Below, piece by piece: positions 7,774 to 15,529 of a stretch of DNA of 64,000 nucleotides (positions are counted from its first letter, which is position 1; every line of letters starts with the position of its first letter). Source of the DNA: Actinomycetospora endophytica (GTDB lineage Bacteria > Actinomycetota > Actinomycetes > Mycobacteriales > Pseudonocardiaceae); NCBI RefSeq assembly GCF_021026375.1, contig NZ_JAJNDB010000001.1:1736001-1800000 (forward strand), given 5' to 3'. The notes beneath the pieces are model-generated. The model was not told where the DNA came from, did no database searches, and saw only the letters and a program-made list of their open reading frames with translations. A program made the position numbers and the translations under genes.

Positions 7774-8448
7774 TCAGCCCGTCGGGAGCCGACCGCCCCG
7801 CGCCAGCAGCCCGGCGAGGAGCAGCGCCACCAGTTCGCGGAGCGCGGCGGTGAAGTCGAGGCGCATCGCGGCGAGGTCCGGGTCCTGCTCGTAGGCCGCG
7901 AGCATCGCGGACGAGGGCTGGCAGGCCGTCCACACCGCGCCGGCGCACAGCACCGCCGCGCCGCCCACGTGCATCGCGGCGTCCGCGTCGACCTCGGGCA
8001 CGTGCCGGCGCACGGTGGCGGCGAGCGTGCGGGCCGCGGCCAGGGCGGCGTGCTTGTGCCGCACCGCCAGCTCGGTCGAGACGTTGCGCTCGAGCACCGC
8101 GGCCTGGGCGCCGAGCAGGTCGCAGAGCACGGGGCGCTCGGCGAGCGTCGTCGCGATCAGCCCGGCGATGCCGTCGGCCCGCTGCTGGGCGGACCCCGCC
8201 GTCACCGGGGCCTCGTCGAGAGCGGTGAGCCACTCCTCGGCGCGCGCGTGGAGCAGGTCGAGCAGCGCCGCCTCCCGGGACTCGACGTAGCGGAGCACGT
8301 TCGACTTCGCGAGCCCGACCCGGCGGCTGATCTCGTTGAGGCTCACCTCGGCGACCGGCATCTCGAGGAGCATCGCGGCGGCCGTCTCGAGGATCGCCCG
8401 CCGTCGTTCCTCGCGCTGGGAGTCACTGCGCGCCCGGCGGAACGTCAT
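7774..8448 (-). CDS. TetR-family repressor of the adjacent SDR gene
   Basis: 224 residues. The start ATG 8446-8448 is set by a -10 box TAATAT on the minus strand (8456-8461) exactly 7 nt away, a leaderless arrangement; longer frames would cross the operators. Residues 14-62 form the TetR helix-turn-helix ([45 protein letters not shown]). The C-terminal ligand domain is all helical. Three palindromes of the form AACAGACCG-N-CGGTCTGTT lie between it and the divergent dehydrogenase, one overlapping its own -10, so it should repress both itself and the SDR. The inducer is unknown. Confidence 0.85.
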   Translation of the reverse strand: MTFRRARSDSQREERRRAILETAAAMLLEMPVAEVSLNEISRRVGLAKSNVLRYVESREAALLDLLHARAEEWLTALDEAPVTAGSAQQRADGIAGLIATTLAERPVLCDLLGAQAAVLERNVSTELAVRHKHAALAAARTLAATVRRHVPEVDADAAMHVGGAAVLCAGAVWTACQPSSAMLAAYEQDPDLAAMRLDFTAALRELVALLLAGLLARGGRLPTG

Positions 8449-8460
8449 GCCGCCGATATT

Positions 8461-8539
8461 ACGGACCGGCGGTACGTTGCGAACAGACCGGCGGTCCGTT
8501 AGCGTCGTCGGTAACAACAGACCGCCGGTCTGTTGTTAC
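8461..8539. promoter_or_regulatory. Triple TetR operator in the TetR/SDR divergent promoter
   Basis: Three related inverted repeats are centred at 8469, 8491 and 8525. The best, 8511-8539, has perfect 14-base arms GTAACAACAGACCG and its complement around one base. The other two, 8482-8500 and 8461-8477, have one arm mismatch each. The first overlaps the tetR -10, the last ends just before the SDR ribosome site. Centre spacings are 22 and 34 bp. Confidence 0.8.
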
Positions 8540-8554
8540 CGAGAGGAGTCAGCC

Positions 8555-9511
8555 GTGCACGTCGTTCCCGACCTCACCGGACGGACCGCCGTCGTCACCG
8601 GAGCCAACAGCGGCACGGGCAAGGAGGCGGCGGCGCGGCTCGCCGGCGCCGGGGCCCGCGTCGTGATGGCCGTGCGCGTCCCGGAGAAGGGCGAGGCCGC
8701 GCGGACCGAGATCCTCGGCCGGGTGCCCGGCGCGGACGTCGAGGTGCGCCGTCTGGACCTCGCGGACCAGGCGTCCGTGCGGGAGTTCGCCGACGGCTTC
8801 GACGGCCCGCTGGACCTGCTGCTCAACAACGCCGGGGTGATGGCGATCCCGGAGCAGCACCTCAGCGCGGACGGGTTCGAGCTGCAGACGGCCTCGAACG
8901 TCCTCGGGCCGTTCGCGCTCACCGTCCGGTTGCTGCCGCGCCTGCTCGCGACGCCCGGGGCGCGGGTGGTGACGATGAGCAGCACCGCCGCCTGGATGGG
9001 GCGGGTCGACCCGGCCCGGCTCGCCGTCCCGCGCCGGTACACCCCGTGGTCGGTCTACGGGAGCACCAAGCTCGCGGACCTCCTGCTCGCCAACCACCTC
9101 GCGAAGGTCGCCACGGCCCGGGGCTGGGACCTGCGGAGCCTGGCCGCGCACCCCGGCATCACGCGGACCAACCTGGGGGTGGCCGGGGCCTCGGTCGGCA
9201 GCGCGACGCCGCGGCGCAGCTTCCCCCTGCTCGCCGAGCGGCTGCTGCCGACGCAGGAGGTGGACATGGGCGCCGAACCCATGCTGGTGGCCGCCACGGA
9301 CCCGCACGCGGCGACCGGGTCCTACTGGGGCCCGACCGGGTGGGGCCCGGCCGGCCTGCTGCAGATGGCGGGGCGCACCGGGGAGGTGCGGGCCCCGGCC
9401 GCGGCCGGCGACGCCGATCTCGCGGCCCGGTTCTGGGCGGCCGCGGAGGAGCTCACCGGGGTGGCGCTCCCGTCGGCCGTTGCTGGGCGAGGGGCACCTT
9501 CGGTCGGTTAG
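8555..9511 (+). CDS. Short-chain dehydrogenase/reductase
   Basis: 318 residues from GTG 8555, with GAGAGGAG 6-7 nt upstream. Classical SDR features: TGANSGTG (15-22) for NAD(P) binding, DLADQAS, LLNNAGV (89-95), SS at 142-143 and YGSTK with Tyr168 and Lys172 as catalytic pair. The larger length and WGPTGWG segment near 270 resemble the retinol-dehydrogenase-like group of oxidoreductases. The TetR gene on the opposite strand and its operators control it. The last codons and the TAG stop fall within a repeat unit of the GAAGGG(N)CCTTCG type. The substrate is unknown. Confidence 0.85.
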   Translation: MHVVPDLTGRTAVVTGANSGTGKEAAARLAGAGARVVMAVRVPEKGEAARTEILGRVPGADVEVRRLDLADQASVREFADGFDGPLDLLLNNAGVMAIPEQHLSADGFELQTASNVLGPFALTVRLLPRLLATPGARVVTMSSTAAWMGRVDPARLAVPRRYTPWSVYGSTKLADLLLANHLAKVATARGWDLRSLAAHPGITRTNLGVAGASVGSATPRRSFPLLAERLLPTQEVDMGAEPMLVAATDPHAATGSYWGPTGWGPAGLLQMAGRTGEVRAPAAAGDADLAARFWAAAEELTGVALPSAVAGRGAPSVG

Positions 9512-9537
9512 ACCGAGCGAAGGGACCCTTCGCTCAG
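9487..9537. repeat. GAAGGTGCCCTTCG-type palindromic repeat, locus 1
   Basis: Two inverted units, GCGAGGGGCACCTTCGGTCGG (9487-9507) and GACCGAGCGAAGGGACCCTT onward (9511-9537), lie where SDR and tyrA converge. Each unit is itself a near palindrome, and the pair folds as one long hairpin. Four more units are at 13237-13364. Likely terminator and/or REP-like dispersed element. Confidence 0.65.
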
Positions 9538-9543
9538 AACGGG

Positions 9544-10572
9544 TCAGTCCTCGTCCGGAGCTGCCGCCTCGAGCGCCTCGCTGGTCCAGCCGATGATCCG
9601 ACCCCCGGTCCGGCCGAGCTCGCGCATGGCCTCGAGGTGCTCCGCCGGGCTCGGGTCGAGGTCGATCCGGACCTCGCGGCGATCCTGCCGGGCGGCGTCC
9701 AGCGCGGCGCGGCCGTCGTGCCCCGCGGTGAGCGTGGAGAGCAGCCCGCCGGTCGAGGCGAGCGAGCCGCGGGCGGCGCCGAGGCGGCCGAGCGCGTCGT
9801 CGAACGCGGAGAGCAGGGCGTCGCGGTTGCCCTCGCACATCGCGGCCGTGAGCTCGGGGCGGGTGGCCGCGACGCGCGTCCCGTCGGTGAACGACCCGGC
9901 CGCCAGCGCGAGGGCCAGCTCCCCGCCGTCCGCGCCGACCGCGGCGAGCACGGCGGCCAGCAGGTGCGGCAGGTGGGAGATGCGGGCGACGGCGACGTCG
10001 TGCTCGTCGGACGCGGCGGGCACCACGGTCGCGCCGCAGGCCAGCGCGAGCGCGACGACGTCGGTCCACACCTCGAGGTCGGCGTCGTCGTCGGTGGCGA
10101 CCACCCAGACCTTGTCGTGGAAGAGCTGCAGCGAGCCCGCGTCCCAGCCGGAGAACTCGGTGCCGGTCATCGGGTGCCCGCCGACGAAGCGCGCGGCGGG
10201 CGCCCGGCGCCCGACGGCCTCGCCGACCGGCTCCTTGACGCTGGTGACGTCGGTGAGCCGGCAGCCGGGCGCCTCCCGCCCGACGACCGCGAGCACGTCG
10301 TCCATCGCGGTCAGCGGCACGGCGACGACGACGAGCGCGTCGGCCTCGGCGGCGCGGCGCACGGCCGCGGCCACGTCGTCGGCGACGTCGTAGCCGTCCG
10401 CGCGGGCCTTCTCGGCCGTCGTCGTCGAGGCCGACGCGCCCCACGCATCTCTGCCGGCGTCGACGGCGGCCCGCAGCAGCGAGCCCCCGATCAGCCCGAG
10501 TCCGAGCACGCACACGGGTCGCTGCAGCGCGGCGGCCAGGACGGCGCCGCTGTCCACCTCCGGAGTCCCCAC
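9544..10572 (-). CDS. tyrA: Prephenate dehydrogenase
   Basis: 342 residues from GTG 10570-10572; a TTG at 10611 would add 13 residues and neither has a clear ribosome site. Residues 19-50 contain VCVLGLGLIGGSLLRA, the NAD-binding loop of TyrA. Further marks are DVTSVKEPV, GGHPMTGTEFSGWDAG (His and Thr of the active site) and the helical dimer domain with HDVAVARISHLPHLLA and ALAAGSFTDGTRVA. The enzyme oxidatively decarboxylates prephenate to 4-hydroxyphenylpyruvate for tyrosine. The order tyrA next to the TadA-associated gene and tadA is conserved in actinobacteria as far as I recall. About 50 extra residues at the end have no recognised ACT domain. Confidence 0.88.
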   Translation of the reverse strand: MGTPEVDSGAVLAAALQRPVCVLGLGLIGGSLLRAAVDAGRDAWGASASTTTAEKARADGYDVADDVAAAVRRAAEADALVVVAVPLTAMDDVLAVVGREAPGCRLTDVTSVKEPVGEAVGRRAPAARFVGGHPMTGTEFSGWDAGSLQLFHDKVWVVATDDDADLEVWTDVVALALACGATVVPAASDEHDVAVARISHLPHLLAAVLAAVGADGGELALALAAGSFTDGTRVAATRPELTAAMCEGNRDALLSAFDDALGRLGAARGSLASTGGLLSTLTAGHDGRAALDAARQDRREVRIDLDPSPAEHLEAMRELGRTGGRIIGWTSEALEAAAPDED

Positions 10573-10648
10573 GGCACGGGAGCGTAGGACGACACGGACG
10601 GGTGACGACAATTCCCCCGTGTGCGCGTTCAGGGGTCGCCGTCCCGGG

Positions 10649-11914
10649 TCACGACGGACGCAGCGACTCCAGCGCGTAGCCGGCGTAGAGCGCGACGCCC
10701 GCGACCATGGCGTCCTCGTCGAACACGACGCGGTTGGAGTGGTTCGGCGGCGCCTCGGACGGGTCGGTGCCGGGCGGGCAGGCGCCGAGGAACGCGAGCG
10801 CCCCGGGGACCCGCGCGAGCACGTAGGAGAAGTCCTCCGAGCCCATGATCGGGTCGGGCATCGGCTCGACGAAGCGCGATCCGAGCACCGAGCGCCCGAC
10901 GTCGGCGACCCGGTCGGCCACCCCGGCGTCGTTCACCGTCACGGGGTATCCGCGGTCGATCTCGACGGTGGCGGTGCAGCCGTACGCGTCGGCCATGCCG
11001 GTGCACACCCGCCGCAGCTCGGCGAGCAGCGTCTCCCGGGTCTGCTCGGACAGCGTCCGCACGGTCCCCTCGAGCACCGCGGTCTCGGGGATGACGTTCG
11101 TCGTCGTCCCGGCGGTGAGGTGGGCGATGGTGAGCACCGCGGGATCGAACGCGCTCACCCGCCTGCTCGTCATGGTGTGCAGCGCGCCGACCATCGCCGC
11201 GGCGGCGGGGACCGGGTCCAGCGCGTCGTGCGGGGCGGAGGCGTGCCCGCCGGCGCCGTGCACGGTGACGGTGAAGTCGTCGGACGAGGCCATGATCGAG
11301 TCGGCGCGGGTCTGCAGCGTGCCGGAGGCCAGCCGCGAGGTCACGTGCAGCGCCATCGCCGACGTCGGCCTGGTGCCGCCGTGCTCGAGCAGCCCCTCGG
11401 CGAGCATCGCCAGCGCCCCGTGCCTGCTCTCCTCGCCCGGCTGGAACATGAACACGACGGTGCCCGCAAGCCGTTCCCGGCGACCGGCCAGCAGGGTGGC
11501 GGCGGAGGCGAGCATCGCGGTGTGCAGGTCGTGCCCGCAGGCGTGCATCGCGCCCTCGATCCGCGACGCGTGATCGACCCCGCTCTCCTCCTGCAGCGGC
11601 AGCGCGTCCATGTCGGCGCGCAGCAGCACCGGGGGGCCGGGGTGGTTCCCGGTCAGGGTGGCGACGACGGAGCTCGACGAGCGTCCCGTCGTGAGGGTCA
11701 GCGGCAGGTCGCGCAGCGCGGCGAGCACCGCGGCCTGGGTCGTCGGCAGCTCCAGACCGAGCTCCGGATGACGGTGCAGCGTGCGGCGCAGGGCGACGGT
11801 GTCGGGCTGCAGCGCGCGGGCCTCGGCGAGCAGCGCGCGCTCCGGAGCACGGTGCGCGGCGCGGCGCCCACCCCCGGCCGCGTGGCCCGAGCGGGTCTCC
11901 GAGGACGTGCTCAC
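10649..11914 (-). CDS. M20-family amidohydrolase (hippurate hydrolase/N-acyl amino acid amidohydrolase-like)
   Basis: 421 residues from GTG 11912-11914. M20D pattern: LHRHPELGLELPTTQ (about 48-62), LLRADMDALPLQEE, MHACGHDLHTAML with the metal-binding His/Asp, FMFQPGEE with catalytic Glu, and late GSEDFSYVL. The lid domain between shows GAGGHASAPHDALDPV. Enzymes of this group split acyl or aryl amides from amino acids in the cytoplasm, using two metal ions. It lies divergent from the TadA-associated gene with a 120-bp gap, and its stop is 38 bp from the upstream end of tyrA. The substrate is not predictable from sequence. Confidence 0.85.
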   Translation of the reverse strand: MSTSSETRSGHAAGGGRRAAHRAPERALLAEARALQPDTVALRRTLHRHPELGLELPTTQAAVLAALRDLPLTLTTGRSSSSVVATLTGNHPGPPVLLRADMDALPLQEESGVDHASRIEGAMHACGHDLHTAMLASAATLLAGRRERLAGTVVFMFQPGEESRHGALAMLAEGLLEHGGTRPTSAMALHVTSRLASGTLQTRADSIMASSDDFTVTVHGAGGHASAPHDALDPVPAAAAMVGALHTMTSRRVSAFDPAVLTIAHLTAGTTTNVIPETAVLEGTVRTLSEQTRETLLAELRRVCTGMADAYGCTATVEIDRGYPVTVNDAGVADRVADVGRSVLGSRFVEPMPDPIMGSEDFSYVLARVPGALAFLGACPPGTDPSEAPPNHSNRVVFDEDAMVAGVALYAGYALESLRPS

Positions 11915-12022
11915 ACCCCGATCCTGCACCCCCGACCCCTGACGGGCGACCGCCCGGCGCGCAGAAGGTGTCGATTCGGTGCGAGCAGGCTGAACTCCCT
12001 TTCCGACGCGGAAGGACGCCCC

Positions 12023-12028
12023 TACCGT
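12023..12028 (+). promoter_or_regulatory. -10 box of the leaderless TadA-associated gene
   Basis: TACCGT is followed by 7 nt and then ATG 12036, so transcription should start at the A of the start codon. GAAGGA at 12011-12016 could alternatively serve a GTG at 12027, which the -10 would make untranscribed. Confidence 0.5.
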
Positions 12029-12035
12029 GGTCCAC

Positions 12036-12587
12036 ATGGCTGGTCAGGGCGCGCAGGCCGCCCCGCGCGGTGGGCCCAAGGGTGGTGGGCCGGGCACCGT
12101 CGTGCCGCTCGACGGCTGGGCCGTCGCCGTGACGCGGGAGGAGGGGCGCTGGCGCGCGGTCTCGATGGACCGTACCGCGCTGGCCGACCTCGACTCGGCC
12201 ATCACCGCGCTGCGGGCGCTGCGCTCCACGGGCGCGGTGCTCGGCCTGCTCGACGTGGACGACGAGTTCTTCGTGCTCGTGCGGCCCGTGCCCGGCGGTG
12301 TGGCGCTGCTCCTCTCCGACGCGGTCGCGGCACTGGACTACGACGTCGCGGCCGACGTCCTGGACCTGCTGCGCCTCGACGTCCCGGACGAGGACGAGGT
12401 CGACGACGACCCGTGGCCCGAGGGCGACCTCGCGATGCTGGCCGACCTCGGCGTCCCGGCCGACGAGCTCGCCGTGCTGGTCGACGAGATCGACCTGTAC
12501 CCGGACGAGCAGCTCACCGCGATCGCCCGGCGCTGCGGGTTCGCCGACGAGCTGGCCAAGGTCGTGGAGACCGCGCCTGCGTCCTGA
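12036..12587 (+). CDS. tRNA adenosine deaminase-associated protein
   Basis: 183 residues from ATG 12036, chosen because a -10 box sits 7 nt upstream. After a Gly-rich lead the protein has a strand-rich domain (GWAVAVTREEGRWRAVSMD, DEFFVLVRPVPGGVALLLSDA) and a very acidic segment DEDEVDDDPWPEGD before helices ending ELAKVV. This is the pattern of the actinobacterial family always found beside tadA; its role is unknown, and it is presumed to assist or regulate the deaminase. It overlaps the proposed tadA start by about 11 bases, so the two are expected to be made from one mRNA. Confidence 0.75.
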   Translation: MAGQGAQAAPRGGPKGGGPGTVVPLDGWAVAVTREEGRWRAVSMDRTALADLDSAITALRALRSTGAVLGLLDVDDEFFVLVRPVPGGVALLLSDAVAALDYDVAADVLDLLRLDVPDEDEVDDDPWPEGDLAMLADLGVPADELAVLVDEIDLYPDEQLTAIARRCGFADELAKVVETAPAS

Positions 12588-13056
12588 GGACCTGATCGGC
12601 CGGGCGCTCGAGGTCGCGGCCGGCTCGGATCCCGACGACGTGCCGGTGGGCGCGGTCGTCGTCGACTCCGCCGGTCGGGAGCTGGCCGTCGCCGCCAACC
12701 GGCGCGAGGCGGACGGCGACCCCACCGCGCACGCCGAGATCCTGGCGCTCCGTGCGGCCGCTGCGGTGCACGGCGACGGGTGGCGGCTGGGCGGCTGCAC
12801 CCTGGCGGTGACACTCGAGCCGTGCACGATGTGCGCCGGCGCGGCGGTGCTCGCGCGGGTCGACCGGATCGTGTTCGGGGCGTGGGAGCCGCGGACCGGG
12901 GCGGTGGGTTCGCTGTGGGACGTGGTGCGCGACCGGCGCCTGACCCACCGCCCGGAGGTGGCCGGCGGGGTGCGCGACGCGGAGTGCTCGGAGCTGCTGC
13001 TGGCGTGGTTCCGCAGCGGTCGGGGGGGTCGCGAGGGCGAGGCCGGCGTCCCGTAG
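12577..13056 (+). CDS. tadA: tRNA(adenine-34) deaminase
   Basis: About 159 residues if started at CTG 12577. The zinc deaminase core is complete: TAHAEILAL with ligand His and catalytic Glu, and LEPCTMCAGA with the two Cys ligands. The core opening DDVPVGAVVVD and the end RDAECSELLLAWFR fit TadA length and order. It makes inosine at the wobble base of tRNA-Arg(ACG). No ATG, GTG or TTG is found in frame just before the first helix; only CTG 12577 or 12592 fit, overlapping or directly after the upstream stop. GTG within DDVPVG would delete a needed helix. So the start is uncertain, although the gene is not. Confidence 0.88.
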   Translation: MRPEDLIGRALEVAAGSDPDDVPVGAVVVDSAGRELAVAANRREADGDPTAHAEILALRAAAAVHGDGWRLGGCTLAVTLEPCTMCAGAAVLARVDRIVFGAWEPRTGAVGSLWDVVRDRRLTHRPEVAGGVRDAECSELLLAWFRSGRGGREGEAGVP

Positions 13057-13059
13057 GGT
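13054..13059 (+). promoter_or_regulatory. -10 box of tRNA-Ser(CGA), overlapping the tadA stop
   Basis: TAGGGT shares its first three bases with the tadA stop codon TAG. Seven bases separate it from the first tRNA base at 13067, the expected transcription start distance. Confidence 0.55.
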
Positions 13060-13066
13060 TACCACC

Positions 13067-13155
13067 GGTAGCGTGTCCGAGCGGCCAAAGGAGCGCGCCT
13101 CGAAAGCGCGTGTGGGTTCTGCCCACCGTGGGTTCGAATCCCACCGCTACCGCCA
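13067..13155 (+). tRNA. tRNA-Ser(CGA), CCA encoded
   Basis: Acceptor arms GGTAGCG and CGCTACC with discriminator G and encoded CCA. The D-arm GTGTCCGAGCGGCC, anticodon loop CTCGAAA between GCGCG arms giving anticodon CGA, a long variable arm TGTGGGTTCTGCCCACC and T-arm GTGGGTTCGAATCCCAC make it a class II serine tRNA that reads UCG. It begins 10 bp after tadA. Confidence 0.95.
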
Positions 13156-13184
13156 CGCCGGTCATCCCCTCGGGATGGCCGGCG
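13156..13184 (+). terminator. Terminator of tRNA-Ser(CGA)
   Basis: Stem CGCCGGTCATCCC (13156-13168) pairs with GGGATGGCCGGCG (13172-13184) with one mismatch and a three-base loop, directly after the CCA end. Confidence 0.7.
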
Positions 13185-13236
13185 TTCGTGCGTCCGGGCC
13201 CGGTTCCGGGTTCCGCGTCCCCCGGCCCCTCGTTTC

Positions 13237-13364
13237 GACCGAAGGGCACCGTCGCTCGAAAGAGCCGCCGAAGGGCGCCCCTCGCCGGAACGCGCTCGCC
13301 CCGCCCCGAACGAGCGAAGGGCACCTTCGCGCGAATAGATCGAGCGAAGGTGCCCTTCGGTCGG
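13237..13364. repeat. Cluster of four GAAGGTGCCCTTCG-type palindromic repeats, locus 2
   Basis: Units of about 22 bp are at 13237-13258, 13267-13288, 13312-13333 and, inverted, 13342-13364. Each is close to GACCGAAGGGCACCTTCGCTCG. The last two have the best symmetry and can pair with each other. They fill most of the gap between tRNA-Ser and the convergent MftD-like gene. Spacing is irregular, so this is not a CRISPR array. Related units are at 9487-9537. Confidence 0.7.
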
Positions 13365-13383
13365 TACGAGAGCCGCGAACCCG

Positions 13384-14565
13384 CTACGAGTTCGTCGCCG
13401 TCCGGGCGAAGTTCGGCGGGATGAGCAGGTCCTCCGGCGCGAGCTCCTGGACCGACTTCTTGCCCAGCCCGAGCAGCCCGGAGTCGAGGCCGCCGCGCAG
13501 GATGTCCAGGACGTTCCCGACGCCGACCTCGCCCGCCGCCGCGAGGCCCCACAGGTAGGCCCGGCCGACCGCGACCGCGTTCGCCCCCAGCGCCAGCGCC
13601 TTGACCACGTCCGAGCCGCGCCGGATGCCGCCGTCCATGATCACCTCGACGTCGCGCCCGACCGCCTCGACGATGCCCGGCAGGACCCGGATCGGGGCGG
13701 GCGTCGAGTCGAGGTTGTTGCCGCCGTGGTTGGAGACCTGGATCGCGGTGGCCCCGGCGTCCACGGCGCGCTTGGCGTCGTCGGCGCGGGTGATGCCCTT
13801 GACGCAGAACGGCGAGTCCGTGCCCCACTGCTCACGCAGCCACGCGACGTCGGCCCAGGTGGGCGGCGGGGTGAACATCCACTGGCCGTAGGCGCCGAAG
13901 AAGGTCGGGGGGACGGACCCGTCGACCGGGATGTTCGGCACCGTCAGGTCGGGGATCTTGCCGCTGCGCAGGAACTCGATGCCCCACTTCGGCCGCGAGA
14001 CGCCCTCGGGGATGTACTTGAGGATCGTCTTCCAGTCCATCTTCTCGGGGATGGACGGGCTGCCCCAGTCGCGCCCGTGCGAGAACGACCAGTCGAGCGT
14101 GACGATCAGACCCTTGGCCCCGGCGCGCTTGGCGCGCTCGGCGCGGGCGGCGAGGGTGTCCCGGTCGCCGACCCAGTACATCTGGAAGAACGTCTTGTCG
14201 TTGACCGCGCAGACGTCCTCGATCGACCGGCTCGCGAACGACGACAGGCCCATCGCGGTCCCGCGCGACGCCGCGGCGCGGGCCACGGCCACCTCGCCCT
14301 CGGGATTGACGGCCTGCACCCCGGTCGGCGAGATCATGATGGGCATGGAGATCTCCTGGCCCATGATCGTCGTCGCCAGGGAGCGCTCCGCCGGGAGATC
14401 CGCGACGTGCGGGGCGAAGCCCAGCTCACGGAAGGCGCCCGTGTTGTCGTCGAGGGTCACCCCGGCCTCGCTGCCGGCCACCAGCGCGCCGTACACCGAC
14501 TTCGGCAGCCGCTTGCGCGCGCGGCGCTGCGCCTCCGCCACCGACTCGAACCACTGACCTGCCAT
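13384..14565 (-). CDS. FMN-dependent alpha-hydroxy-acid dehydrogenase, MftD (pre-mycofactocin synthase)-like
   Basis: 393 residues from ATG 14563-14565 with AAAGGGG about 15 nt upstream. It is a lactate-dehydrogenase/glycolate-oxidase type TIM barrel: SPTGVQAVNPEGEVAVARAA (FMN region), TLDWSFSHGRDWGSPSIPEK, VKGITRADDAKRAVDAGA, SNHGGNNLDSTPAPIR with the active-site His, and IMDGGIRRGSDVVKALALGA. The opening WFESVAEAQRRARKRLPKSV and the FTPPPTWADVAWLREQW segment look closer to MftD of the mycofactocin pathway than to LldD. MftD converts AHDP to pre-mycofactocin. The other mft genes are not beside it, so it may be an isolated pathway copy or a paralogue with another hydroxy acid substrate. Confidence 0.75.
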   Translation of the reverse strand: MAGQWFESVAEAQRRARKRLPKSVYGALVAGSEAGVTLDDNTGAFRELGFAPHVADLPAERSLATTIMGQEISMPIMISPTGVQAVNPEGEVAVARAAASRGTAMGLSSFASRSIEDVCAVNDKTFFQMYWVGDRDTLAARAERAKRAGAKGLIVTLDWSFSHGRDWGSPSIPEKMDWKTILKYIPEGVSRPKWGIEFLRSGKIPDLTVPNIPVDGSVPPTFFGAYGQWMFTPPPTWADVAWLREQWGTDSPFCVKGITRADDAKRAVDAGATAIQVSNHGGNNLDSTPAPIRVLPGIVEAVGRDVEVIMDGGIRRGSDVVKALALGANAVAVGRAYLWGLAAAGEVGVGNVLDILRGGLDSGLLGLGKKSVQELAPEDLLIPPNFARTATNS

Positions 14566-14833
14566 GAGAGCGCTCCGCCCCTTTCCTCGTCCGGATCTCC
14601 GGGTCGACCGGATCGTCCTCTCCACGCGCGGGAACGCGCTCGGTGACCCGTCCCGACGGAGCCTAGATGGCGGCGGTCACCGGGGGACCCGCGTGAGCGG
14701 GCGGCCCGGTCCCCTCCGGGCGGAGGGGGCCCGCACCTTCGCCCGATCGACCGAACCGCGGTGGGGCCGGACGCCGAACCCCTGCACGTCTCCGGCGTGA
14801 CCTACCGCGGCCGGGGAGAGGAGACCGCAGACC

Positions 14834-15529
14834 ATGCACCCGTCCAGCCCCCCGGGGCCCCCGCTCACGGGGCCCGCCCCCGCCGTCCCGGTCGGAGCCG
14901 ACCGGTCGGCTCCGGCGGGCTCGCCCGCGGGTCCGGACGCCGACGTCACCGACGCCGAACTGGTCTCGCGGCTCGTCGAGCGCGACACCTCCGCCCTCGA
15001 CGTCCTCTACACCCGCCACGGCCGCGCCGCCTACTCGCTCGCCCGCCGCATCTGCGCGGACGAGAGCCTGGCGGAGGACGTCGTGCAGGAGGTCTTCCTC
15101 GTCCTGTGGCGCGACCCGGCCCGCTTCGACCGCACCCGCGGCACCGTCGTGAGCTGGCTGCTGACCCTGGTGCACCACAAGGCGGTCGACGCCGTCCGGC
15201 GCGAGGCCACCCGCCGTCGCCACCACGTCCCGACCGAGGAGCCCGACGACGGCGGTACCGCCACCGGGCCGTCGGCGGACCGCGCGGCCCTCGGGTCGGT
15301 CATCGCCGAGCACGTCCGGGCCGCCCTGCGCCACCTGCCGAACGAGCAGCGCCAGGCGCTCGGGCTCGCCTACTACGGCGGCTACACCCAGCGTGAGGTC
15401 GCCTCGATGACGGGCGTCCCCATCGGGACGGTGAAGTCGCGGATGTTCACCGGTGTCGCGAAGCTGCGGGTGCTGCTGGCCCCCGTCCTCGGCACCTCCG
15501 GCCTCGACCTGCTCGGGGACACCTGGTGA
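14834..15529 (+). CDS. ECF-type RNA polymerase sigma factor (SigK/SigL-like)
   Basis: 231 residues from ATG 14834 with GAGAGGAG upstream. After a 40-residue Pro-rich lead, region 2 shows ELVSRLVERDTSALDVLYTRH and CADESLAEDVVQEVFLVLW, the DNA-melting and -10 contact helices. Region 4 shows LRHLPNEQRQALGLAYYGGY and TQREVASMTGVPIGTVKSRM for -35 contact. No region 3 is present. The stop overlaps the anti-sigma start (GTGA), the usual arrangement for a sigma factor held by its membrane anti-sigma. The paired RskA-like protein suggests the SigK/SigL group. I see no sure autoregulatory promoter in the gap upstream (14566-14833). Confidence 0.88.
   Translation: MHPSSPPGPPLTGPAPAVPVGADRSAPAGSPAGPDADVTDAELVSRLVERDTSALDVLYTRHGRAAYSLARRICADESLAEDVVQEVFLVLWRDPARFDRTRGTVVSWLLTLVHHKAVDAVRREATRRRHHVPTEEPDDGGTATGPSADRAALGSVIAEHVRAALRHLPNEQRQALGLAYYGGYTQREVASMTGVPIGTVKSRMFTGVAKLRVLLAPVLGTSGLDLLGDTW

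Noticed and set aside
13237-13364. Possible CRISPR array
   Set aside because: Units are palindromic, differ in sequence and are irregularly spaced, and no cas genes are in the window.
13384-14565. A mycofactocin biosynthesis cluster
   Set aside because: Only an MftD-like gene is present; no MftA precursor, MftB or radical SAM MftC is visible nearby.
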